Of a DNA stretch of 8,139 nt, positions 1 to 5,099 are shown in pieces. Both the position numbers and the translations under genes were made by a program. Position 1 is the first letter of the stretch. Each line of letters starts with the position of its first letter. Location of the stretch: positions 1 through 8,139 of the forward strand of contig DOUV01000411.1 in NCBI GenBank assembly GCA_003520455.1. The letters are read 5' to 3'. The notes under the pieces are model-generated. The model saw only the letters and a list, made by a program, of their open reading frames with translations. It ran no database searches and had not been told where the DNA came from. The stretch is from Chloroflexota bacterium. Lineage in GTDB: Bacteria > Chloroflexota > Anaerolineae > Ardenticatenales > Ardenticatenaceae.

Positions 1-168
1 CACGATCTGTTGAAGGGCGACAGATAAAGGGTACTGACCGGTGCGGTACGCTGGTCCTAGGGTTTCACCTTCTGCCCTGGCCGAGGCTCAGCACGTTGCC
101 GCACGCCATTTCCTGGCATCGCGTCCAATGCTGCCAGGCCGGCACGGTGGAGCCGGCGCTTGAACATG
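1..168. other. non-coding left edge
   Basis: I see no gene, RNA gene or clear regulatory site in this stretch. Short reading frames lack a ribosome binding site and recognisable protein character. A gene lying mainly to the left of the window cannot be excluded, but no frame entering from the left looks coding. Confidence 0.5.
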
Positions 169-211
169 CATCATCGGATGGAAAACCCCATCAGTTCATA
201 AAGTGTCAGTC
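169..211. repeat. decayed copy of the pruA-proximal repeat
   Basis: The 17 bases at 169-185 (CATCATCGGATGGAAAA) are identical to 1084-1100. Similarity continues beyond them: CCCCATCAGTTCATAAAGT here against TCCCCTCGGTTCCTATAGT there. Read on the minus strand, this copy has degenerate GACACT and GAACT units spaced 9 bp apart. It looks like a mutated remnant of the 9-bp array at 1108-1143. It lies in gene-free sequence, and no function is visible. Confidence 0.6.
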
Positions 212-214
212 AAT

Positions 215-329
215 GTCGCCGAGACGATTGCAAAGCACCTTGTGAAGGCGCTTTCGCGTTCGTAGTGTGCGCTTCAGCGCGCCCAAAGTGGTGTCGTTGA
301 CCAAGACCGCTCAAGCGGTTACTACGAAC
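215..329. repeat. composite palindromic interspersed element, copy 1
   Basis: Two modules are joined. Module A is a hairpin with arms 232-241 and 245-254 and loop GTG; the arms match at 9 of 10 positions, and the exception is a G.U wobble if read as minus-strand RNA. Module B is bounded by the inverted repeat GTTCGTAGT (258-266) / ACTACGAAC (321-329) and contains two small hairpins, GCGCT/AGCGC at 269-280 and ACCGC/GCGGT at 306-319. Positions 215-265 align without gaps to 8075-8125, with 44 of 51 identical by eye. A dispersed, non-autonomous palindromic repeat is the likely nature. No T-run follows either hairpin, so neither is a standard terminator. Confidence 0.7.
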
Positions 330-330
330 C

Positions 331-568
331 ATGTTCTCATCCGCGCAACGACGACTTGACCGATGTTCTGGGAGGTCGCGGATCTCTTCATCTTATGATC
401 ACTTTCCGGCCTCGTGAATTACACCAGCCGAGTGCAACCCATGCCCCACACCGTCAAATCGACGCCGTCAACTCACCAGCTCGTGCCGCCGCTGCCGCCG
501 CGGCATCGCCGCGACATGCGAAGCGTCAGCCTGGTCAGGCAGCGCACTCCTCAGCGCCCACGCAGCGC
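331..568. other. non-coding stretch
   Basis: I see nothing supportable here. Plus-strand frames in this stretch run on through the terminator and antisense to the small minus-strand gene. Their translations are Pro/Arg/Ala/His-rich without domain character, and none has a good ribosome binding site. Confidence 0.45.
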
Positions 569-605
569 AAAACACAAAGCCGGGGCGCAGGGCCCCGGCC
601 TTGTG
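569..605 (-). terminator. intrinsic terminator of the 90-aa gene
   Basis: On the minus strand, CACAAGGCCGGGGC (605-592) pairs with GCCCCGGCTTTGTG (586-573) around a 5-nt loop. This is a 14-bp stem with one G.U pair, and its 3' arm leads into the T-rich sequence TTTGTGTTTT. It begins 11 bases after the stop of the minus-strand gene at 617-889. On the plus strand the same hairpin has no T-run, so it serves the minus strand. Confidence 0.85.
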
Positions 606-616
606 ACCGGCAGTGA

Positions 617-889
617 TCAGGTCAGCGTCCTCCCCCACCACAACACTTCTCGGCACTCCCGCCATTGGCCAAGGTAGGCCAGGTATCTCACTGGCCAGCG
701 CAGGTACAGCGCAAAGAGCCGGACGGTGCATCCACAGTCGCAGACCACGCGCTGCACCGGGTCGTCGGTCTCGTCAACGCGGTGCCAGGGGCTATCCTCG
801 GGGTTTGAGATAGTCGGGCACCGAGAGATGACACGTTCAATCAGCCAGTTGGGCGGGACGGTGCGATGGAGGGCGTCGAGGTCGTCCAT
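617..889 (-). CDS. small Cys/Trp-rich hypothetical protein
   Basis: I do not recognise this 90-residue protein. Three things support it as a real gene: GC-rich third codon positions typical of coding sequence here, an AAGGCGG ribosome-binding-like sequence about 7 bases before the ATG, and a strong intrinsic terminator just beyond the stop. The N-terminal half is acidic and polar. A CxCxC cluster lies at residues 50-54 (C50, C52, C54), with further cysteines at 24 and 79. The C-terminal 35 residues are rich in Trp, Tyr, Leu and Arg, with a WW pair at 84-85. The cysteines could bind a metal (inference). There is no signal peptide or clear membrane helix, so it is probably cytosolic. It could be transcribed from the extended -10 promoter at 1058-1066, which would give a leader of about 160 nt. 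No operon partner is visible. Confidence 0.62.
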   Translation of the reverse strand: MDDLDALHRTVPPNWLIERVISRCPTISNPEDSPWHRVDETDDPVQRVVCDCGCTVRLFALYLRWPVRYLAYLGQWRECREVLWWGRTLT

Positions 890-976
890 GGTGTTGCCGC
901 CTTGATGCTGTGGTGCTGTGTGATCAGTCTACACCCCCACTGTGACAGCTTCGGTACCACCTTGGACGGCAACCCT

Positions 977-994
977 TGCCGAATAGTATCGGCA
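977..994. other. small dyad upstream of the 90-aa gene
   Basis: TGCCGA (977-982) and TCGGCA (989-994) are perfect inverted arms around a 6-base centre. It would lie in the putative leader of the 90-aa gene. It could be a small RNA hairpin or an operator; nothing distinguishes the two. Confidence 0.3.
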
Positions 995-1008
995 GGCATA
1001 TTGCGAAT

Positions 1009-1020
1009 CCCCGCAAGGGG
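1009..1020. other. CCCC-GCAA-GGGG mini-hairpin
   Basis: On the plus strand, four C:G pairs close a GCAA (GNRA-type) tetraloop; on the minus strand the loop reads TTGC. It abuts the first unit of the 9-bp array, sharing the G run at 1017-1020. No T-run follows on either strand. Confidence 0.35.
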
Positions 1021-1052
1021 GAACTATGGGAACTAAAGGAACTAAGGGAACT
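1017..1052 (+). repeat. array of four 9-bp NNNGGAACT units
   Basis: There are four perfect-length tandem units: GGGGGAACT, ATGGGAACT, AAAGGAACT and AAGGGAACT. All share GGAACT, and the first three bases vary. The array is opposed by an inverted array of the same unit at 1108-1143. It is outside any coding sequence, and the exact 9-bp phase with a conserved 6-bp core is clear by eye. Confidence 0.9.
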
Positions 1053-1057
1053 GATGG

Positions 1058-1066
1058 AGTATAGCA
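1058..1066 (-). promoter_or_regulatory. putative extended -10 promoter toward the 90-aa gene
   Basis: The minus strand reads TGCTATACT, an extended -10 (TGn) followed by a 5-of-6 match to TATAAT. No good -35 is present (ATGTGT at 17-bp spacing), which is compatible with extended -10 promoters. Transcription would start near 1051, inside the 1017-1052 array, and run toward 617-889. Without transcript data this is a motif-level call. Confidence 0.35.
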
Positions 1067-1107
1067 AAATCAGCCAATACACACATCATCGGATGGAAAA
1101 TCCCCTC

Positions 1108-1143
1108 GGTTCCTATAGTTCCCACAGTTCCCTGAGTTCCTAG
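1108..1143 (-). repeat. inverted array of four 9-bp units overlapping the pruA stop
   Basis: On the plus strand the units are GGTTCCTAT, AGTTCCCAC, AGTTCCCTG and AGTTCCTAG. On the minus strand these are the same NNNGGAACT unit as at 1017-1052. The unit nearest pruA contains the TAG stop codon (complement of 1140-1142). In a pruA transcript the two arrays could pair into a long interrupted stem, with about 6 of every 9 bases paired around a 55-nt loop. That could protect or end the message, though no T-run follows. Confidence 0.88.
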
Positions 1144-2711
1144 CTCGTCTTCGCCGAGACGCTCTTGGCCTGCGTGAAGAGCAGGAGATAGTCCGGCCCG
1201 CCCGCTTTCGAGTCGGTTCCCGACATGTTGAAGCCCCCAAAGGGGTGGACGCCCACCAGGGCGCCGGTGCACTTGCGATTGAAGTAGAGGTTCCCGACGT
1301 GGAACTCCTCCTTCGCCCGCTCGATGCGCTCGGGGTCCTGGCTGAAGAGCGCGCCCGTCAGGCCGTACTCCGTCGAGTTGGCGATCTCGAGGGCGTCGTC
1401 GAAGTCTTGCGCCTTGATGATCGCCAGCACCGGGCCGAAGATCTCCTCCTGGGCGATCCGGGCATCGGGGGGAACATCCTTGATGATCGTCGGCTCGATG
1501 AAGTAGCCGCCATCCTCCGCGACGACGTCCCCACCGTAGATCAGCTCTCCCTCCTGCTTGCCGATCTCGATGTAGTCGCGAATCTTCTTGAAGGCCTTGT
1601 CGTCTACCACCGGTCCCATCCAGTTCTCAGGGTCGCTGGGGTCCCCCACCGTGAGGTTGCGGGTCCGATCGACGACTTTCTCGACCATCGTATCGTAGAC
1701 GTCCTTGACGATGATGGCACGCGAGCCCGCGGAGCACTTTTGCCCCTGGAACCCGAAAGCACTCACCACAACGGCGGCGGCGGCCTTCTCCAGGTCCGCC
1801 GTCTCGTCCACGAGAACCGCGTCTTTGCCGCCCATCTCGAGGATGGTGCGCTTGAGCCAGCGCTGGCCGGACGCAGCCCGGCCCGCTCGCTCGAAGATGC
1901 GCAGCCCGACTTCCTTCGAGCCGGTGAAGGCAACGAAGCGGGTCAAGGGATGGTCCACCAGCGTGTCGCCGATGGTGCCGCCGGGACCGGGCAGGAAGTT
2001 CAGCACACCCCCTGGGAGCCCAACCTCGTGGAAGAGCCGGGCCACCTGGTAGCCGATGATCGGCGAGGTACTGGCCGGTTTGAGCACGACGGCGTTCCCC
2101 GCCACGATCGCGGCGCTGGTCATCCCGGTGAGGATCGCGCTGGGGAAGTTCCAGGGCGGGATCACCGCGCCCACCCCAAGCGGGATGTAGCGCAGCTCCG
2201 CCCGCTCGCCTGGAATCTGGGTCAACTGTGAGGTCGCAGTCTCCTCCAGCCGGATCATCTGGCGGGCGTAATATTCCAGGAAGTCGATCGCCTCGGCGGT
2301 GTCGGCGTCGGCTTCCGGCCAGCTCTTCCCAACCTCGTAGACCATCCAGGCCGAGAAGTAATGCTTGCGCTCGCGCATGCCCTCGGCTGCTTTGAAGAGA
2401 TAGTCGGCCCGCTCGGCTGCCGGTACTTTCTTCCAGCGTTGGAAAGCCTCGTTGGCCACCTGGACCGCTCGATCGGCCAGTTCTTTGGTCCCTTTGGAGA
2501 CCTGGGCCAGCACCTGGCTGGGGTTCGATGGGTTGAGAGAGGGGAAGGTATCGTCGGTGTAGACCTCTTCGCCGCCGACGATCAGGGGCACCGTAAAACC
2601 AAACTCACTGCGAACTTCGGCCAGGGCCGCTTCCATGGCCTGGCGGTTGGCGTCCTGGCTGAAATCGGTGAGGGGCTCGTTGCGAAACTCGGTCAGTTCC
2701 TGCAATCGCAT
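1140..2711 (-). CDS. pruA: L-glutamate gamma-semialdehyde dehydrogenase (1-pyrroline-5-carboxylate dehydrogenase)
   Basis: This 523-residue cytosolic enzyme of the aldehyde dehydrogenase superfamily catalyses NAD+-dependent oxidation of glutamate semialdehyde to glutamate, the second step of proline catabolism and a step in arginine/ornithine breakdown. The length fits the stand-alone (RocA/PruA-type) P5C dehydrogenases rather than the bifunctional PutA fusion. Visible motifs: PPWNFP with the active-site Asn188; LEMGGKD with general base Glu292; GQKCSAGS with nucleophile Cys326; EEIFGPV at 422-428; and the family signature NRKCTGALVG...PFGGFNMSG at 478-498. The start is the ATG 7 bases after a perfect AAGGAGG. 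A TATAAT promoter lies about 100 bases upstream. No proline dehydrogenase (putB/prodh) gene is in the window, so the partner must be elsewhere. The stop codon lies in a 9-bp repeat array. Identification is confident from motifs. Confidence 0.96.
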   Translation of the reverse strand: MRLQELTEFRNEPLTDFSQDANRQAMEAALAEVRSEFGFTVPLIVGGEEVYTDDTFPSLNPSNPSQVLAQVSKGTKELADRAVQVANEAFQRWKKVPAAERADYLFKAAEGMRERKHYFSAWMVYEVGKSWPEADADTAEAIDFLEYYARQMIRLEETATSQLTQIPGERAELRYIPLGVGAVIPPWNFPSAILTGMTSAAIVAGNAVVLKPASTSPIIGYQVARLFHEVGLPGGVLNFLPGPGGTIGDTLVDHPLTRFVAFTGSKEVGLRIFERAGRAASGQRWLKRTILEMGGKDAVLVDETADLEKAAAAVVVSAFGFQGQKCSAGSRAIIVKDVYDTMVEKVVDRTRNLTVGDPSDPENWMGPVVDDKAFKKIRDYIEIGKQEGELIYGGDVVAEDGGYFIEPTIIKDVPPDARIAQEEIFGPVLAIIKAQDFDDALEIANSTEYGLTGALFSQDPERIERAKEEFHVGNLYFNRKCTGALVGVHPFGGFNMSGTDSKAGGPDYLLLFTQAKSVSAKTS

Positions 2712-2718
2712 CAGTCAA

Positions 2719-2725
2719 CCTCCTT
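2719..2725 (-). promoter_or_regulatory. ribosome binding site of pruA
   Basis: The minus strand reads AAGGAGG, a perfect Shine-Dalgarno match, with 7 bases to the ATG at 2711. It fixes the pruA start. Confidence 0.9.
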
Positions 2726-2762
2726 GTTGGCACGACTCGATTGTCTCAGGGACGGGCCGCCT

Positions 2763-2795
2763 CTACTGCAACCTGCGGTGCGGCACGCCGTACAT
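2763..2795 (-). other. possible 10-codon leader ORF in the pruA 5' UTR
   Basis: An ATG about six bases after the predicted transcription start opens a frame reading MYGVPHRRLQ and stop. It ends about 50 bases before the pruA start. Such a short frame can occur by chance. There is no run of Pro, Glu or Arg codons that would suggest classical attenuation, and no clear terminator/antiterminator pair was seen. Confidence 0.15.
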
Positions 2796-2807
2796 CCCCT
2801 GACACCC

Positions 2808-2836
2808 ATTATACCCCGAACGCTGGCGCCCTCCAA
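2808..2836 (-). promoter_or_regulatory. sigma70-type promoter of pruA
   Basis: On the minus strand the -35 is TTGGAG (2836-2831), followed by a 17-bp spacer and a perfect TATAAT (2813-2808). Transcription should start near 2801, giving a leader of about 90 nt. The -35 hexamer lies inside the centre of the dyad at 2822-2846. Confidence 0.75.
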
Positions 2837-2846
2837 TGGCGCCAGC
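2822..2846. promoter_or_regulatory. operator-like dyad over the pruA -35 box
   Basis: GCTGGCGCC (2822-2830) and GGCGCCAGC (2838-2846) are perfect 9-bp inverted arms around a 7-bp centre. The centre carries the -35 sequence, and one arm fills part of the spacer. A dimeric repressor bound here would block RNA polymerase (inference). As an alternative it could be a plus-strand RNA hairpin, but no T-run follows. Confidence 0.5.
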
Positions 2847-2882
2847 CCTTGAAACGGGGCTCGTCACGGTCCAGGGAAAGAC

Positions 2883-2959
2883 CTCACGCCAAAGCGCGAA
2901 GGTGCCAAGACGGAGAACAGGATTCTGCTGTTTGTGTGCGCCTGGCGTCCTGGCGTGAG
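2883..2959. repeat. hairpin-ended interspersed repeat (CTCACGCCA ends)
   Basis: Perfect 9-bp terminal inverted repeats, CTCACGCCA (2883-2891) and TGGCGTGAG (2951-2959), bound 77 bp. The right end is followed by TTTTT at 2960-2964. Internally, degenerate GCGAAGGTGCCAAGACG and GCGCCTGGCGTCC resemble the family of dispersed repeats in many bacterial genomes that read like 'CGCAAAGGCGCAAAGACGC'. That resemblance is from memory, not from a search. The hairpin plus T-run could also act as a weak plus-strand terminator, although no plus-strand gene precedes it. Confidence 0.6.
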
Positions 2960-2964
2960 TTTTT

Positions 2965-3377
2965 ATGCCGGCCCTGCCTTCATTACGGCCCTGTGGCCAG
3001 CACAATGTTGCCCTTATCTTCATACCCGCTCGTGAGGAATGGCACCGTGACAGATGGCAAAAGCGTCCATGACATTCGGTGCTGCCTCTCACGTATTCAA
3101 CGACGGAGAATGGAACTCGAAGTGGAACGATACCATGCCGTAAAGGTTCATCCCTAAAACCCAATCAGGCAAAGCGCCACGAACGCGGGGGCGAATCGCC
3201 CTGACTCTCTGGCCTTGCCGCGTTGCCAGGCTACCAGGAGACAATCTCTTGGTGGCCTTTTCTGTTGGAAGGAGGGTGATGCTCGGGGGAAGAGGAGGAT
3301 CTCCTGGCATCCTGCCTTGACCGTGAATGCACGGGACGAAGGGTAGCCGGCACCAGGCTGCCGGTCCCGAATGAGAC
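2965..3377. other. non-coding region upstream of the di-heme peroxidase gene
   Basis: No gene is supportable. The stretch contains a short perfect palindrome GGGCGA-A-TCGCCC (3189-3201) and, nearer the gene, nested arms GGGAC/GTCCC (3333-3337/3364-3368) and CCGGCA/TGCCGG (3347-3352/3359-3364). The nested arms could fold in the 5' leader of the downstream gene. A TTGACC at 3317-3322 could be a -35, but the sequence 17 bases on (AGGGTA) is a poor -10, so I do not call a promoter. Confidence 0.4.
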
Positions 3378-3385
3378 GAGGAGGT
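3378..3385 (+). promoter_or_regulatory. ribosome binding site of the di-heme peroxidase gene
   Basis: GAGGAGGT, five bases before the ATG at 3391, is a strong Shine-Dalgarno that fixes the start. Confidence 0.88.
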
Positions 3386-3390
3386 CTCGC

Positions 3391-4611
3391 ATGAGTGCAC
3401 GAAAAGTCGTCGTCGGCGCAGCGTTTCTGCTGCTGATCGCCGCGGCCAGTACGGCGACGGCCCGCACGCCCGCACTGCAGCCTGCAGTGCAGCTTTCCAA
3501 TGTGGAGATGCTGGGTGAGCATCTGTTCTTCGACGAGAATTTATCCGAGCCGGCCGGCCAGGCCTGTGCGGTCTGTCACGGCCCCGCTGTCGGCTGGACA
3601 GGTCCCAGCCCAGTCATCAATGCGACCGGGGCAGTGTACGAAGGGGCGGTGCCTGGACGGTTTGGGAACCGGAAACCGCCTGCTTCCGCGTACGCCGGGG
3701 ACAGCCCGGTGCTGTACCAGGCAGCAGACGGCACCTGGGTCGGCGGCATGTTCTGGGATGGCCGCGCGACCGGCGCGACCCTGGGCGACCCGCTTGCCGA
3801 ACAGGCCCAGGGGCCTTTCCTGAATCCTCTGGAGCAGAACAACCCGGACGCCAAAGCTGTTGTGGATAAAGTCTTGGCCTCGAGCTATAGCAGTCTGTTC
3901 ACAGCCGTTTGTGGAGCGGTGTATGACGTGGAGGCCTACTACGACTGTATCGGCCGGTCAATCGCGGCCTACGAGCGCTCCGGTGAGGTAAGCCAGTTCA
4001 GCTCGAAGTACGATTACTTCCTGAAGGGCGAGGCGACGCTGACGGACCAGGAGAAGTGGGGATTTCAGCTCTTTGAAGGGAAGGCGATGTGCTCTGGGTG
4101 CCACATCAGCGAACGCGGTCCCAATGGGGAGCCACCGCTCTTTACAGACTACACCTACGACAACCTCGGCGTGCCCAAGAACCCTCAAAACCCCTTCTAC
4201 CAGGAGCCGGAGTGGAATCCCGACGGTACCAGGTGGGTCGACTACGGGCTGGGCGGCTACCTGAAGGCGGCCGGCTATCCACCCAACGTCTATAACAAAG
4301 AGTTGGGCAAGATGAAGGTCCCGACGTTGCGTAACGTGGACCAGCGGCCTTACGACGGGTTTGTCAAAGCGTATGGGCACAACGGCTACTTCAAGTCCCT
4401 GGAAGAGATCGTCCACTTCTACAACACGCGCGACGTGTTGCCGACCTGCGCTCCGAACTCGCCCCTGGTACCGGGCGTGGACTGCTGGCCAAAGGCCGAA
4501 GTCCCCAAGAACGTCAATCGAACCGAACTGGGCAAGCTCGGCTTGACGCCGGATGAGGAGACGGCGCTCGTCGCGTTCATGAAGACGCTCACAGACGGCT
4601 ACACGCCGTGA
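3391..4611 (+). CDS. secreted di-heme cytochrome c peroxidase / MauG-family protein
   Basis: This 406-residue exported protein has a signal peptide (basic N-terminus, hydrophobic residues 6-20, likely cleavage after ATA at 22-24). Two covalent heme c sites follow: CAVCH at 59-63 and CSGCH at 234-238. Other family hallmarks are LFFDENLS near 45-52, GWT after the first heme, MFWDGRA at 120-126, KVPTLRNV at 309-316, and YGHNGYFKSLEEIVHFYN at 328-345. The family reduces hydrogen peroxide with electrons from small cytochromes or, in MauG, oxidises protein substrates, outside the cytoplasmic membrane. Where classical peroxidases carry the axial Met of the second heme (in a VETM-like segment), this protein seems to have Tyr344, as in MauG (my alignment by eye). 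Extra cysteine pairs at 174/186 and 353/365 may form disulfides. No methylamine dehydrogenase or electron-donor gene is adjacent, so the substrate is unknown. It has its own strong RBS and appears monocistronic. Confidence 0.9.
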   Translation: MSARKVVVGAAFLLLIAAASTATARTPALQPAVQLSNVEMLGEHLFFDENLSEPAGQACAVCHGPAVGWTGPSPVINATGAVYEGAVPGRFGNRKPPASAYAGDSPVLYQAADGTWVGGMFWDGRATGATLGDPLAEQAQGPFLNPLEQNNPDAKAVVDKVLASSYSSLFTAVCGAVYDVEAYYDCIGRSIAAYERSGEVSQFSSKYDYFLKGEATLTDQEKWGFQLFEGKAMCSGCHISERGPNGEPPLFTDYTYDNLGVPKNPQNPFYQEPEWNPDGTRWVDYGLGGYLKAAGYPPNVYNKELGKMKVPTLRNVDQRPYDGFVKAYGHNGYFKSLEEIVHFYNTRDVLPTCAPNSPLVPGVDCWPKAEVPKNVNRTELGKLGLTPDEETALVAFMKTLTDGYTP

Positions 4612-4958
4612 CGGCATATAGTACTCGAACCATCCGGAAGGCGGCGCGGGATTGCACGTCGGATATCCGCTCTGGCGTTCAAAGACCATGAAGGCTTCAA
4701 GACTCTGGATAGGCGGACGCCCTCCGCCCATCTAGGGTCCTGGCAGTGGAGGGGCCGCACGACAGTCACCGGCGGCAGCGCTCTTCAACAATCGGTGGTC
4801 GGTCCCCTCCACCCCCCCCGAGCGTCGCCGGCGTGGAGCACGCGGCGCGGGTTCTCGTCGCCGCGGTCTGTGTTGTCCCGCCGAGCGAGCCGGCTGCTTG
4901 TCCTCAGACCTGTCGAAGGCAAGTAGATCCTCGCTCTGAAGTCGCCGGGCGCGCCCGT
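4612..4958. other. non-coding gap between peroxidase and nucleotidase genes
   Basis: No gene is supportable. A short hairpin, GGCGGA (4712-4717) / TCCGCC (4723-4728), lies about 100 bases after the peroxidase stop, but it has no T-run and is a doubtful terminator. A run of eight C occurs at 4812-4819. The stretch ends at the -35 of the next promoter. Confidence 0.45.
4897..4923. repeat. imperfect palindrome of the CCTTCGACAGG type
   Basis: CTTGTCCT at the left and AGGCAAG at the right are inverted with one bulged base. The minus strand centre reads CCTTCGACAGGTCTGAGGAC. It resembles a short dispersed palindrome I recall from several environmental bacterial genomes (CCTTCGACAAGCTCAGGAC-like). 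Only one copy is in this window, so repeat status is inferred. Confidence 0.4.
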
Positions 4959-4986
4959 TTGACGGTCGCGGCGGGCGGGATACACT
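4959..4986 (+). promoter_or_regulatory. sigma70-type promoter of the nucleotidase gene
   Basis: TTGACG, a 16-bp spacer and TACACT (4981-4986). The -35 matches 5 of 6 and the -10 matches 4 of 6. The -35 hexamer and spacer length are the same as in the amrS promoter. Transcription would start near 4993, giving a leader of about 105 nt. Confidence 0.6.
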
Positions 4987-5086
4987 GAGGCCCGTTCGCC
5001 TGGTCCCCGCGCTCCGATGTCCTCTCACCGGCTCCCAACATCCACCTTCCCGTCGGGGCGATAGGGTACAAACCTCCCGCACAGGC

Positions 5087-5092
5087 AAGGAG
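5087..5092 (+). promoter_or_regulatory. ribosome binding site of the nucleotidase gene
   Basis: AAGGAG, seven bases before the ATG at 5100, is a strong site that settles the start. Confidence 0.88.
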
Positions 5093-5099
5093 AGCCGCC

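Noticed and set aside
356..677. Overlapping plus-strand reading frames of 86-87 residues
   Set aside because: They run through the minus-strand terminator and into the 3' end of the 90-aa gene, have Ala/Arg/Pro-rich composition without domain character, and lack a good ribosome binding site.
1017..1143. CRISPR array
   Set aside because: Units are only 9 bp with 3 variable bases and no spacers of CRISPR length, the two blocks are inverted, and no cas gene is present.
1245..2231. A 328-residue plus-strand open frame
   Set aside because: It lies wholly antisense to pruA, whose motifs are complete. The antisense translation is a Val/Leu/Asp/Arg-rich shadow typical of high-GC codon use.
2741..3164. 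Open frames of 130-140 residues on both strands in the divergent intergenic region
   Set aside because: They cover the pruA promoter, the dyad and a palindromic repeat, and their translations show no recognisable protein character.
3317..3345. TTGACC as the -35 of a peroxidase promoter
   Set aside because: At 17-bp spacing the -10 candidate is AGGGTA, a poor match, and the start would fall inside a hairpin. The true promoter was not identified.
3958..4731. A 257-residue minus-strand frame
   Set aside because: It is antisense to the second half of the di-heme peroxidase gene, where heme motif and family signatures are on the plus strand.
4812..4819. Run of eight C as a phase-variation tract
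   Set aside because: It lies in intergenic sequence about 140 bp upstream of the nucleotidase promoter, not in a coding frame or between -35 and -10, so slippage would have no obvious effect.
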